Notes: generated by a model from the sequence alone, not told the origin. Shown: positions 9,548 to 18,082, counted from the first letter of the stretch. The stretch: 41,687 nucleotides of DNA from Methylorubrum zatmanii (GCF_014845115.1 NZ_NKUI01000005.1:1-41687), one strand, 5' to 3'. Numbers and translations: made by a program.

Positions 9548-10940
9548 TCCATTCCGCGCATTTGCGGTCGAGCGTCTTGCGCGAGACCCCGAGGCGGCGC
9601 GCGGCCTCGGCCCGGTTGCCGTCGGAGGCGGAGAGCACCCGGAGGATATGGCGCTTCTCGACCTCGGCGAGGTCGTCGGTCCGGCCCTCCGCCACGGCGC
9701 CGGGCTCCTGTTCCCCGAAGGTCCCGAGGATCAGGGCGCGCTCGATCCGGTTGCGCAGTTCGCGGGCGTTGCCCGGCCACGGATAGGCTTCGAAGCCCTG
9801 CAGGACGCGCGGCGAGATCGGCAGCGGCGGCAGGCCGAGCTGAGCCGAGAGCTGGGCCATGAACATCCGCGCGAGCGGCTCGATATCCTCCACCCGTTCG
9901 CGCAGCGGCGGCAGGTGGATGCGGACGACGTCGAGCCGGTAGTAGAGGTCGGCGCGGAACTGCCCGGCCGCGACCCGCTCGGCGAGGTCGGCATTGGTGG
10001 CGGCAATCAGCCGGACATCGATCGGGATCTCGCGGTCGGAGCCCACGGGGCGGACCTTGCGGTCCTCGATCACCCGCAGGAGCTTGGCCTGCATCGCCGG
10101 CGGCAGCTCGGCGATCTCGTCGAGGAAGAGCGTGCCGCCCTGGGCGTAGAAGAACAGACCCTCCCGGGACGAGGCGGCGCTGGTGAAGGCGCCCTTCACA
10201 TGGCCGAACAGCTCGCTCTCGATGATGTCGGCGGCAATCGCCCCGCAATTCACCGGCACGAACGGCCGGTCGGCGAAGGGCGATTGCTCGTGGAGCGCGC
10301 GCGCCGTGATCTCCTTGGCCGTCCCCGACTCCCCGGTGATCAGCACGGTGCTGCGGGTCGCGGCGGCGCGCACGACGAGATCGCGGACGCTCACGATCTG
10401 CGGAGAGACGCCGACGATGCGCTCGGCGGCTTGCGAGCGCGCGACCGTCCCGAATTGCCGGCGCAGGACGAAGTTCTCCCGCCGCAGGGCGGCCCGGTCG
10501 AGGCAGCGCGTGACGGCGTTGAGGATCTGCTTGGTACGGAACGGCTTGAGCACGAAATCGGCCGCGCCGGCCCGGACGGCCTCGATCGCGGTCTCCAGAT
10601 CCGCGAAGGCGGTGATCAGGATGACATCCGTGAACAGGCCGTCGCGGCGCAGGTCTGCGAGCCATGCAAGGCCCGTGCGGCCGCCGAGGATGTTGTCGAG
10701 GATGATGAGGTCGAACCGGCTCGCATCGAGCAGCCGGCCCGCCGCGCGGGTGTCGCCCACCGCCTCGACCCGGGCGCAACGCGGGGCGAGTGTCCGAACC
10801 AGGAAGTTGCGCATGCCCGGCTCGTCATCGACGACGAGAATCTGGGCCGAGGCGAGCCAGGAATCGCCGGAGGCCGCCGGCTCGTCCGGCGCGCCTGAGC
10901 CATCTGTGCCGGAGCCTTGTGTCCCTGGGCCATCTGTCAT
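9540..10940 (-). CDS. Sigma54-dependent response regulator (NtrC/DctD type)
   Basis: This 466-aa protein has a receiver domain (phospho-Asp about D82 in LIILDNILGG, Lys in LKPF near 131), an AAA+ domain at about 175-405 and a Fis-type HTH at the end (EAARRLGVSRKTL). Two motifs deviate from consensus: Walker A is GESGTAKE rather than GESGTGKE, and the sigma54-contacting loop is GAFTSA rather than GAFTGA. Walker B (GGTLFLDE) is normal. The ATG at 10940 is preferred over the upstream frame opening at 11030, because the added residues look like non-coding sequence. It is cognate to the overlapping kinase, and its likely target is the sigma54 promoter at 12767-12782. Confidence 0.9.
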   Translation of the reverse strand: MTDGPGTQGSGTDGSGAPDEPAASGDSWLASAQILVVDDEPGMRNFLVRTLAPRCARVEAVGDTRAAGRLLDASRFDLIILDNILGGRTGLAWLADLRRDGLFTDVILITAFADLETAIEAVRAGAADFVLKPFRTKQILNAVTRCLDRAALRRENFVLRRQFGTVARSQAAERIVGVSPQIVSVRDLVVRAAATRSTVLITGESGTAKEITARALHEQSPFADRPFVPVNCGAIAADIIESELFGHVKGAFTSAASSREGLFFYAQGGTLFLDEIAELPPAMQAKLLRVIEDRKVRPVGSDREIPIDVRLIAATNADLAERVAAGQFRADLYYRLDVVRIHLPPLRERVEDIEPLARMFMAQLSAQLGLPPLPISPRVLQGFEAYPWPGNARELRNRIERALILGTFGEQEPGAVAEGRTDDLAEVEKRHILRVLSASDGNRAEAARRLGVSRKTLDRKCAEWNA

Positions 10941-11069
10941 GGAACCGCGATCGGGCCAGCGGGAAGGTGCGCCCCAAGCCAGCTCGAGGCGCAGCCTGCT
11001 TAACGGAAACCCGTCCCGCTGGCGATGCAACGGACCGCCGGCACGGGGCCGGCGGGTTGCAGGAACGCG

Positions 11070-12707
11070 TCAATGCAACAGGATCGCCGTCTTCTGGAGG
11101 GTGATCGCCACGCCGACCGCGAGGGGCAGGCCGACCGCCGCCCAGGCCAACACGACGAGGACGGGCGCGGTGGCGCGCTCGGCGGTCGGCGTGGTGGCGA
11201 GCGAGGCCTGGGCCTCGGGCCGGGCCGCCACGGCCGCCGTCTTCTCTTCCGCCATGTGGTGGCGCGCCGCCACCGGACGGACCAGGAGGTTGCAGATCAG
11301 GCCGAGAACCAGGAGCCCCGCCAGGATGTACATGGTCTGGTTATAGGCCTGTGCGTTGGGCAGGCCCGAGGCGAGCTGGTACTCGCGCAGGTAGTTCACC
11401 AGCACCGGGCCGAGGATGCCGGCCGTCGCCCAGGCCGTCAGCAGCCGGCCGTGGATCGCGCCGACCATCTTCGTCCCGAACATGTCGGCGAGATAGGCCG
11501 GCACCGTCGAGAAGCCGCCGCCATACATCGAGATGATGATGCCCATGGCGAGCACGAACAACAGGGTCGTGCCGAGGCCCGCCAGCGTCGGCACCGCCGC
11601 GTAGAGCACGATGCCGAGCAGGAAGAAGATCGCGAAGGTGAGCTTGCGGCCGAGCTTGTCGGAGGAGGTCGCCCACAGGAAGCGTCCGCCGATGTTGCAG
11701 AGGCTGAGCAGCCCGGTGAAGCCCGCCGCGATCGCCGCGATCTGCGCCTTCTGCGCGGCGTCGAGCTGACCGAAGGGGATGTCGAGCCCGATCAGGCGGC
11801 CGCCGAACATCTCCTGCAGCATCGGCGAGGCCATGCCGATGACGCCGATGCCGGCCGAGACGTTGAGGCACAGCGCCGCCCAGATCAGCCAGAATTGCGG
11901 CGTGCGCGTCGCCACGCCGAGATCGACGTTCTGCGACGAGACCATCGCGCTCCTGTTCACGGCGGGCGGGGTCCAGCCGGCCGGCTTCCAGCCCTCGCGC
12001 GGGACGCGGTAGCCGAGGGCGCCGGCCACCATAAACACGGCGTAGATCGCCGCCATCGCCACGAAGGTCTGCCAGACCCCGACGGAGGTCGGGGTGGCGA
12101 ACTGGCGCATCAGCCAATCGGCCAGGGGCGCACCGATCATCGCGCCGCCGCCGAAGCCCATGATCGCCATGCCGGTGGCCATGCCGCGCCGGTCCGGGAA
12201 CCACTTGATCAGCGTCGAGACCGGAGAGATGTAGCCGAGGCCGAGCCCGATCCCGCCGATGACACCGGAGCCGAGCCAGAGCATCCAGAGCTGGTGCAGG
12301 GAGACGCCGAGCGCCGAGATCAACAGGCCGCCGCACCAGCACAGGGCCGAGACGAGGCCGGCCTTGCGCGGCCCGGCGCGCTCCAGCCAGCCGCCCCAGA
12401 TCGCGGCGGAGCAGCCGAGCAGAACGAAGAACAGCGTGTACATCCAGCCGAGCTGGCTGATCTTCCAGTCGCAGCCGGTCGCGACCAGGGAACCGAAGAA
12501 GCCCATCTCGGCCGGGCAGGCGACGGACTGCGTGATGCCGACCGCCCGCGAGAGCGGCAGCCAGAACACGCTGAAGCCGTAGGCCATGCCGATGCAGAGA
12601 TGGATCGCGAGCGCCGCCGGCGGCACCAGCCAGCGATTGAAGGTCGGCGCGGCGATGGTTCGCTCACGACTGAAAAAGCCGGGCTCGGCGGCAATGCTGA
12701 CAGACAT
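11070..12707 (-). CDS. OFA-family MFS carrier, probably monocarboxylate
   Basis: This 545-aa protein has about 12 membrane segments and the KWFPDRRGMATGMAIMG loop typical of the oxalate/formate antiporter (OFA) family. It is longer than OxlT (about 420 aa), mainly through extra segments around 230-260 and at the C-terminus. The Lys found in TM11 of true oxalate carriers (YTAKGTA) is absent; the equivalent stretch reads HGRLLTAWATAGI. The substrate is therefore more likely a monocarboxylate than oxalate. The ATG at 12707 is chosen for GGAGGA 5 nt upstream. The two-component genes follow 129 bp downstream, an arrangement like YpdAB-YhjX in E. coli (family-level analogy). Confidence 0.8.
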   Translation of the reverse strand: MSVSIAAEPGFFSRERTIAAPTFNRWLVPPAALAIHLCIGMAYGFSVFWLPLSRAVGITQSVACPAEMGFFGSLVATGCDWKISQLGWMYTLFFVLLGCSAAIWGGWLERAGPRKAGLVSALCWCGGLLISALGVSLHQLWMLWLGSGVIGGIGLGLGYISPVSTLIKWFPDRRGMATGMAIMGFGGGAMIGAPLADWLMRQFATPTSVGVWQTFVAMAAIYAVFMVAGALGYRVPREGWKPAGWTPPAVNRSAMVSSQNVDLGVATRTPQFWLIWAALCLNVSAGIGVIGMASPMLQEMFGGRLIGLDIPFGQLDAAQKAQIAAIAAGFTGLLSLCNIGGRFLWATSSDKLGRKLTFAIFFLLGIVLYAAVPTLAGLGTTLLFVLAMGIIISMYGGGFSTVPAYLADMFGTKMVGAIHGRLLTAWATAGILGPVLVNYLREYQLASGLPNAQAYNQTMYILAGLLVLGLICNLLVRPVAARHHMAEEKTAAVAARPEAQASLATTPTAERATAPVLVVLAWAAVGLPLAVGVAITLQKTAILLH

Positions 12708-12766
12708 GAATCCTCCGGACGTGTTTCCTCGAGGTGCGGTCTCCGCCGCACTTCGGGACATCGTCG

Positions 12767-12782
12767 AGCAATGTCCGAGCCA
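12767..12782 (-). promoter_or_regulatory. Sigma54 (-24/-12) promoter of the OFA carrier
   Basis: On the minus strand the sequence is TGGCTCGGACATTGCT. It matches the sigma54 consensus TGGCACG-N4-TTGC with one mismatch and has the required GG and GC spacing. The inferred transcription start is near 12757, giving a leader of about 50 nt before the carrier ATG. A sigma54 activator is encoded in the same unit, which strengthens the call. Confidence 0.75.
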
Positions 12783-12849
12783 ATCTGCGAAGATTGATAT
12801 TTATCGATGTTTTTCAGTGTTTTGGACGCATGACGCGCGAGAGACGGGC

Positions 12850-12904
12850 GGACATTTTGTCCCTTTATCGGCTTTGGACGACAGAGAAAGTGGACAATTT
12901 GACC
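12850..12904 (-). promoter_or_regulatory. Candidate activator binding sites (UAS pair)
   Basis: GGACATTTTGTCC at 12850-12862 is a perfect palindrome. GGACAATTTGACC at 12892-12904 is a near copy with two differences. Their centres lie 42 bp apart (four helical turns) and about 100 and 141 bp upstream of the inferred sigma54 start. That is the usual distance for an NtrC-type activator, so they are the best candidates for binding by the regulator encoded at 9540-10940. The AT-rich stretch between them and the promoter (12781-12816) could bend or bind IHF. Confidence 0.6.
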
Positions 12905-12916
12905 GTCGCCCCAAGT

Positions 12917-12997
12917 GAGTGTCTCTCACAAAACTCCCGCTGCGCCGTCGCGGCCAGAGAGGACACGGTGCGGAATCGGGAGTTTTGTGAGGCACTC
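12917..12997. repeat. Long inverted repeat
   Basis: The arm CTCACAAAACTCCCG (12925-12939) is repeated in perfect inverse as CGGGAGTTTTGTGAG (12977-12991). The arms extend imperfectly to 12917 and 12997 (GAGTG/CACTC). Part of the 37-nt centre can also pair (GCGCCGT with ACGGTGC). It lies between the recombinase 3' end and the carrier's upstream region and has no T run, so it is not a typical terminator. It could be a recombination site, a structured RNA or the relic of a mobile element. Confidence 0.7.
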
Positions 12998-13017
12998 TTC
13001 ATCGTGGGCCCACCGCG

Positions 13018-13050
13018 ACCCTTGGCCGATCCTTGGCCGACCCTTGGCCG
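13018..13050. repeat. 11-bp tandem repeat, three copies
   Basis: ACCCTTGGCCG, ATCCTTGGCCG and ACCCTTGGCCG follow each other without a gap. The 11-bp unit is close to one DNA helical turn, so the TTGGCC cores would face the same side. Protein-binding role possible; no direct evidence. Confidence 0.7.
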
Positions 13051-13129
13051 AGACGAGGCGGGAACACGGCTCCCCACGCCGCACGATCTGCCCTCCGGAA
13101 GTCGGGGCTCCGCCCCGCTCCGGATGCCC

Positions 13130-13849
13130 CTACCGCACGGCGGCCAAGCGCTTCTCGATCCGCGTCACCTGCATCGGATACCAGCGGTTCCCGCGCGCAG
13201 AGGGGATGCCCAAGGCGTTGAGCGCGTTGGCGACCTGCTCAAGCGTCAGCGCGCCCGCGGCGCGGATCTCGCTGAGGATCGGAGCCACATCCTCCGCCCG
13301 CTCCCGGCTGCTCGGCAGGGCTCCGCCGCGACCCCGGCTTTCCGACAGCGGCCGCGCCTCGGCACCTTCCGCCTGCGCCGCAGGCACGGCTGCCCTCGCC
13401 CGGCGCTCGGCGGTGAAGCGTGCATAGAATTCGCGACGGCGCGCCATCGTCTCCGGGGTACGGCTCACCCCCAGCTTCTGCTCGGCCTCGGCCACCGCCG
13501 CCATGATGCCGAGCGTTAGCTCGCTGACCTCTGGCCGGTCGATGGCGGCGAAGCGCAGGCCGAGGCGGCGCAGGGCGGCACCGAGGTCGCGCAGGAAGGC
13601 AGGATCCTCACCCGAGGAACCGAGTTCGGCCATGAGCAGCGTCGCGCCGTCGCGGCGGCACAGGGCCAGCGCCTCGTTCAGCCCCGGCCGCTCCACGCCG
13701 GAGCCGGTTTCGACGATTTCGGCAACCAGCCGCCCGCGCCGCCCGAGATGGCGGACGACCGCCTCACGCTGGGTCGCCAAGGCGTCGCCCGAAGCACCCT
13801 GGGCAGAATGGCCGGGACGGAGGTAGGAAACGAACAGGTCTGAGGACAT
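13130..13849 (-). CDS. Serine recombinase-like protein with degenerate active site
   Basis: This 239-aa protein aligns with the resolvase N-terminal domain. The opening SYLRPGHSAQGAS corresponds to YxRVSTxxQG, followed by ALATQREAVVRHL, ERPGLNEALALC and AVAEAEQKL. The position of the catalytic Ser (fifth in YxRVS) is Gly here; a Ser occurs two residues later. The C-terminus (ALTLEQVANALNALGIPSARG) resembles the HTH or recombinase segment of small resolvases. It is therefore either inactive as a recombinase and kept for DNA binding, or decaying. No transposon ends are obvious. It is divergent from the ModE-like regulator, separated by 115 bp. Confidence 0.7.
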   Translation of the reverse strand: MSSDLFVSYLRPGHSAQGASGDALATQREAVVRHLGRRGRLVAEIVETGSGVERPGLNEALALCRRDGATLLMAELGSSGEDPAFLRDLGAALRRLGLRFAAIDRPEVSELTLGIMAAVAEAEQKLGVSRTPETMARRREFYARFTAERRARAAVPAAQAEGAEARPLSESRGRGGALPSSRERAEDVAPILSEIRAAGALTLEQVANALNALGIPSARGNRWYPMQVTRIEKRLAAVR

Positions 13850-13964
13850 CTGCGGTCGGCCGATGGTGCGTCCCTGGATGGGCTTCGTGGGGAGAGTGCA
13901 GACCGGGACGTCGCGTCCTGGCCGCAGCGTCGCACCACGCAGCCCCGAGGCGGGAGATCAGGGT

Positions 13965-15023
13965 GTGAGCGACATCTACGACGCCATCAATATGAATTCG
14001 ACTGCCGATGAATCCGCCATTGCCGTCACTCTCGGGCTCGGCGGCACGGTGCGGATCGGCGGCAGCACCCTGGCGGTCGCCGACTTGATGGTGGTGTTCG
14101 AGGCGATCCAGCGGACCGGCTCGGTGCAGGGTTTCGCCGATGCCCTCGGCCTGTCCTACCGCGCCGCATGGGCTCGCCTTCAGGCCTACGAGGCGGCCCT
14201 CGGCCGGCCGCTGGTGCACAAGACCCGTGGTCACGGCACCGCGCTGACGGAATTCGGCGCCGCCCTGGCGGAGGCCTTCGCCGGTGCCAGCCGCGGATTG
14301 GAAGCCGGCTTCGGGCGCGAGACCCGGGCCGTCGAGCACCGCCTGCGCCGCCTCCTCACCGGCAGCTCCGGGGCGCTGACGCTGGCCGCGAGCCACGATC
14401 CGCTGCTGGTGGAGGTGCTGAGCGCACAGGGCGGTGTCGAGCTGTCGGTGATGGGCAGCAGCGCGGCGGTGGAACGCCTCCTCGACGGCCAGGCCGATGC
14501 GGCGGGCTTCCATTGCGGAGCGATCACGCCGGAGGCGGCGGGACGGCCCTTTTCGACGGTCAACGGCAGCGCCGGCCTGGTCGCGCATCCGCTGTTCGAG
14601 CGCGAGCAGGGCCTGCTGCTCGCCCCCGGCAACCCGCTCGGCATCCGCCGGCTCGCCGACCTGACGGCGAAGGGGGTGCGCTACGTCAACCGGCAGCGGG
14701 GCTCGGGCACGCGGGATTGGTTCGACCGCCTGCTGGCGGAAGCCGGCCTGCCGGCAAGCGAGATCCACGGCTACACGGTCGAGGAATTCACCCATCAGGC
14801 GGTCGCGGCGGTCATCGCCTGCGGGGCGGCGGATGCGGGGCTCGGCGTCCGGGCCGCCGCCGACCGGCTCGGGCTCGACTTCCTGTCGGTCGGCTGGGAG
14901 ACCTACTACCTCGCCGCGAGCCGTTCCCTCGCTGCCCCGGCGCTGCAGGAATGGTCCGCCGCGATCAGGGCGCGCGCCGCCCGCACACCCGGATATCGGG
15001 CCTGCGCCCCGACGCCCGACTGA
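13965..15023 (+). CDS. ModE-like wHTH regulator with PBP-like ligand domain
   Basis: This protein of about 352 aa has an N-terminal ModE-type winged helix (FEAIQRTGSVQGFADALG, then YRAAWARLQAYEAALGRPL). It is followed by a PBP-like domain (FEREQGLLLAPGNPLGIRR, VNRQRGSGTRDWFDRLL) that probably binds molybdate, tungstate or another small ligand. Regulators of this form often control oxyanion uptake or molybdoenzyme genes, though no such target is adjacent. A GTG at 13965 with GGGAG 8 nt upstream is chosen as start; the ATG at 13992 would shorten it by nine residues. It is followed by a GC-rich hairpin and then by the His-rich MFS gene. Confidence 0.7.
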   Translation: MSDIYDAINMNSTADESAIAVTLGLGGTVRIGGSTLAVADLMVVFEAIQRTGSVQGFADALGLSYRAAWARLQAYEAALGRPLVHKTRGHGTALTEFGAALAEAFAGASRGLEAGFGRETRAVEHRLRRLLTGSSGALTLAASHDPLLVEVLSAQGGVELSVMGSSAAVERLLDGQADAAGFHCGAITPEAAGRPFSTVNGSAGLVAHPLFEREQGLLLAPGNPLGIRRLADLTAKGVRYVNRQRGSGTRDWFDRLLAEAGLPASEIHGYTVEEFTHQAVAAVIACGAADAGLGVRAAADRLGLDFLSVGWETYYLAASRSLAAPALQEWSAAIRARAARTPGYRACAPTPD

Positions 15024-15033
15024 GCGCCGGACC

Positions 15034-15070
15034 GGATCCGCTCCGGCATCGGGATTCCGGAGCGGGTTCC
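15034..15070 (+). terminator. GC-rich hairpin after the ModE-like gene
   Basis: A perfect 9-bp stem, CCGCTCCGG (15038-15046) with CCGGAGCGG (15057-15065), sits 11 bp after the stop codon and extends imperfectly outward. No T run follows, so termination is uncertain. A second stem, CGGGACCCGC/GCGGTTCCCG with one mismatch, lies at 15086-15114. Both resemble GC-rich intergenic repeats of this genus. Confidence 0.45.
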
Positions 15071-15172
15071 TGCGGGCATCTGATACGGGACCCGCTTGAT
15101 CGGAGCGGTTCCCGTCTCGGCAAGCCCGCGCGGCGCCTGCGCGAAACCCAGATCCACCCTCCCGAAGCGATC

Positions 15173-15211
15173 AAACGGATTGGGCAAACGGATTGGGCAA
15201 ACGGATTGGGT
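15173..15211. repeat. 13-bp tandem repeat, three copies
   Basis: AAACGGATTGGGC is repeated three times without a gap, the last copy ending in T. It lies 82 bp upstream of the His-rich MFS start. Possible operator array or simple-sequence variation; copy number may differ between strains. Confidence 0.8.
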
Positions 15212-15292
15212 ATGAGATCGTGAGGAGCGCCCGCGAGGGCGTTGGGAGCACGCAGGGAGCGCGGTGCGGCCTGCGGGACGGACGGGACGGCC

Positions 15293-16651
15293 ATGCTGGG
15301 TGTGCTCGCGAACCGAACCTACCGACGCCTCTTCGCCGCGCAGGTCGTCGCCCTGATCGGCACCGGCCTGCTGACCGTCGCCCTCGGGCTCCTGGCCTAC
15401 CGCCTCGCGGGCGCGGAGGCCGGCGCCGTGCTCGGGACGGCGCTCGCCATCAAGATGGTGGCCTATGTCGGAGTGGCGCCGGTGGCGAGCGCCTTCACGG
15501 GCCTGTGGCCGCGGCGCGCCTTCCTGGTGGCGACCGACCTGATCCGTGCCGGAATCGCCCTGGCCCTGCCCTTCGTCGACCGGGTCTGGCAGGTCTACCT
15601 CCTGATCTTCGTGTTGCAATGCTGCTCAGCGGCCTTCACCCCGACCTTTCAGGCGACCATTCCCGAGATCCTGCCGGAGGAGCGCGACTATACCCGCGCC
15701 CTGTCGCTCTCGCGCCTCGCCTACGATCTGGAGAACCTGCTGAGCCCGACCCTCGCCGCCCTGCTGTTGACGGTGATCGACTTCCCCGGGTTGTTCGGTG
15801 GCACGGTCATCGGCTTCCTGGGCTCGGCCGCCCTGGTCGTCTCGGTCCCGCTGCCCTCCCCGCCGCCCGCGCACCGGGCCGGGCTCCTCGCACGCACGAC
15901 GCGGGGCCTGCGCATCGCCCTCGCCACGCCGCGCCTGCGCGGGCTGCTCGCCCTCAACCTCGCCGTCGCCGCGGCTGGCGCGATGGTCATCGTCAACACG
16001 GTGCTGATCGTCCAGGCCCTGCTGCAGCGGCCGCCGGGCGACGTGGCCGTCACCCTCGGCCTGTTCGGCGGCGGCTCGATGCTCGCGGCCTTGGTGCTGC
16101 CGAGGCTGCTCGACCGGCTGCCGGACCGGGCGGTGATGATCCCGGCGGCGGCGCTTCTCGGCCTCGTGCTGCTCGCCCTCGCCGCGGCGAGCCGGGACGG
16201 CACGATCGGCTGGCCGACGCTGCTGGCGGCGTGGCTCGTGCTCGGATTCGGCTCCTCCGCCGTCCAGACGCCCACCGGCCGGCTGCTCCGGCGCTCGGCA
16301 GCGGTCGCCGACCGGCCGGCCGTGTTCGCCGCCCAGTTCGCGCTGTCGCACGCCGCTTGGCTCCTGACCTATCCGCTGGCCGGCTGGCTCGGTGCGCGGG
16401 CCGGCCTACCGGTCACGCTCGCGCTACTGGGAGCGCTGACCCTCGCCGCCGTCGCGGCGGCGGCCCGTCTCTGGCCGGCCGCCGACCCGGACATCGTCGA
16501 GCATGCACATCCCGATCTCGCACCCGACCATCCGCATCTCGGCAGCCTCGGCAGCCTCGGAGCGGAGCGGCGGACGCAGATCCATACCCACGCCCACGCC
16601 TTCGTCATCGACGATCTGCATCACCATTGGCCCGTGGCCCGGCCCGGATGA
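15293..16651 (+). CDS. MFS exporter with His-rich C-terminus (NreB-like)
   Basis: This 452-aa protein has about 10-12 membrane segments and opens MLGVLANRTYRRLFAAQVVA, as in NreB/NrsD-type nickel exporters. It carries PTFQATIPEILPEERDYTRA in the middle loop. The cytoplasmic tail (about 400-452) is rich in His (EHAHPDLAPDHPHL, THTHAH-like and HHH segments), a feature of nickel or cobalt efflux carriers. Metal export is inferred from this, not shown. The ATG at 15293 follows a GGGACGG-type site; an in-frame ATG at 15242 is less likely. Three tandem 13-bp repeats lie upstream. Confidence 0.65.
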   Translation: MLGVLANRTYRRLFAAQVVALIGTGLLTVALGLLAYRLAGAEAGAVLGTALAIKMVAYVGVAPVASAFTGLWPRRAFLVATDLIRAGIALALPFVDRVWQVYLLIFVLQCCSAAFTPTFQATIPEILPEERDYTRALSLSRLAYDLENLLSPTLAALLLTVIDFPGLFGGTVIGFLGSAALVVSVPLPSPPPAHRAGLLARTTRGLRIALATPRLRGLLALNLAVAAAGAMVIVNTVLIVQALLQRPPGDVAVTLGLFGGGSMLAALVLPRLLDRLPDRAVMIPAAALLGLVLLALAAASRDGTIGWPTLLAAWLVLGFGSSAVQTPTGRLLRRSAAVADRPAVFAAQFALSHAAWLLTYPLAGWLGARAGLPVTLALLGALTLAAVAAAARLWPAADPDIVEHAHPDLAPDHPHLGSLGSLGAERRTQIHTHAHAFVIDDLHHHWPVARPG

Positions 16652-16866
16652 AACCGCGTCGCGCCGCCGACAGCGCCCCTTCCGCGCCTAAGCCCCGCCC
16701 CCGGCCGACCACGATCCTGCCCTGAAATCGCCGAGTGCGCCAGCGCACATGGTTAACCGCCGGCAGGCCGGAAGCGGGATGCGTTCCGCATCGCCTCAAC
16801 GCCCCCGGCAGGACGGTGACGGGCGGATGACAACCGCCCGGAAACGGGAATTCGGGCGGCGACAGC

Positions 16867-17883
16867 ATGGCACATTCCTTCCTCTCGCGGGCTTTGCCCG
16901 CGGCCGCGATCCTGGCGACAGCGGGGATTCTCGCCGCCTCCGTCCGGTTCGAGGCCGCCCCCGAGCCATCGGATCGGCGGGGAGACGCTCTGTCCGTCGT
17001 GGCTGAGACGGCTCCCGAGGCGAGCGAACCGACCCTCGCCGAGACGGCGGAGCGCCGGTCCGAAGCGGCGGAGCCTCAGGCCGAGGCCCTCGCCGAATGG
17101 ACGCCGCGGGCGCTCTCCGCCCCCGCCGAGGGCCGGTTCGGCCCGGCCGCCCTGTTCTGGCTTCCGGAGACACGGCAGGAAACGGCCATCGCCCGGATCG
17201 TCCCCCTGCCGGTGCGGCGCCCGGCCGAGCTGACGCGTCTCGGCGCGGTGGAGGCCCTGCGGCGGGCGGAGCGGCTGGCTGGGCGCCGGACGGCCCTCGT
17301 GACGGCGCCGGCCCAGCCGGAAGACACCCGGACCTTCTTCGAGAAGCTGCTCGGGGTCGAGAAACCCGCCACACCGGCGCCGGCGCTCGCTTATGCCGCC
17401 CTCGAGAACGGCGCCGCCGAGGCTGTCGCCCGCCGTCCGCTCACCGCCCCCAAGGCGATGCCCGGCGGAGACGGTGGCATCGCGGTCTACGACATCAGCG
17501 CCCGGAGCGTGGTGCTGCCCAGCGGCGAACGGCTGGAGGCCCATTCCGGCCTCGGCGAGAGCATGGACGATCCGCGCTTCGTCCACCTCAAGATGCGCGG
17601 CTCCACGCCGCCGGGCACCTACGACCTGACCGAGCGCGAGGCACCGTTCCACGGCGTGCGTGCCCTGCGCCTGACGCCGGTCGGCGGCAGCGAGGCGGTG
17701 CATGGCCGCGTCGGCCTCCTCGCCCACACCTATCTGCTCGGTCCGGCGGGCGCCTCCAACGGCTGCGTCTCGTTCAAGGATTACGAGAGATTCCTGCAGG
17801 CCTATCTGCGCGGCGAGATCCGCCGCCTCGTGGTCATTCCGGGCAGCGCCCCCGAAACGAGCCCGCAGGTGGCGCAGCGCTGA
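16867..17883 (+). CDS. DUF2778 (Tlde1-like) envelope protein, copy 1
   Basis: This 338-aa protein has an N-terminal membrane anchor or signal (FLSRALPAAAILATAGILAAS), a low-complexity Ala/Glu/Pro linker, and a C-terminal DUF2778/Tlde1-type L,D-transpeptidase-like domain at about 190-335. The predicted catalytic pair is His279 (VHGR) and Cys300 in GASNGC. The family includes T6SS peptidoglycan effectors, but nothing of a T6SS is nearby and the protein has a signal or anchor, so a housekeeping envelope role is more likely. It is paralogous to 28808-29977, sharing VYDISA, HSGLG, RGxTPPG and ASNGC. Confidence 0.75.
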   Translation: MAHSFLSRALPAAAILATAGILAASVRFEAAPEPSDRRGDALSVVAETAPEASEPTLAETAERRSEAAEPQAEALAEWTPRALSAPAEGRFGPAALFWLPETRQETAIARIVPLPVRRPAELTRLGAVEALRRAERLAGRRTALVTAPAQPEDTRTFFEKLLGVEKPATPAPALAYAALENGAAEAVARRPLTAPKAMPGGDGGIAVYDISARSVVLPSGERLEAHSGLGESMDDPRFVHLKMRGSTPPGTYDLTEREAPFHGVRALRLTPVGGSEAVHGRVGLLAHTYLLGPAGASNGCVSFKDYERFLQAYLRGEIRRLVVIPGSAPETSPQVAQR

Positions 17884-18082
17884 GCGACTGCACTGCGTCT
17901 TCGCTCGCGCATTGTTTCTTCTTACGAAAGATAAATTCCGCAAATAGCCTCGTCTGGCCCGTTTCTCGCTTGCCCGCAGGCTGCCGAGGACCGGACCCGC
18001 CGGAGGATGGACGCGGGGAAATCTCGGCTCATCCCATCGCCCCGACAGGGGTGGGCGTCAGGTGTGTCGGAGTTGTCAGCGT

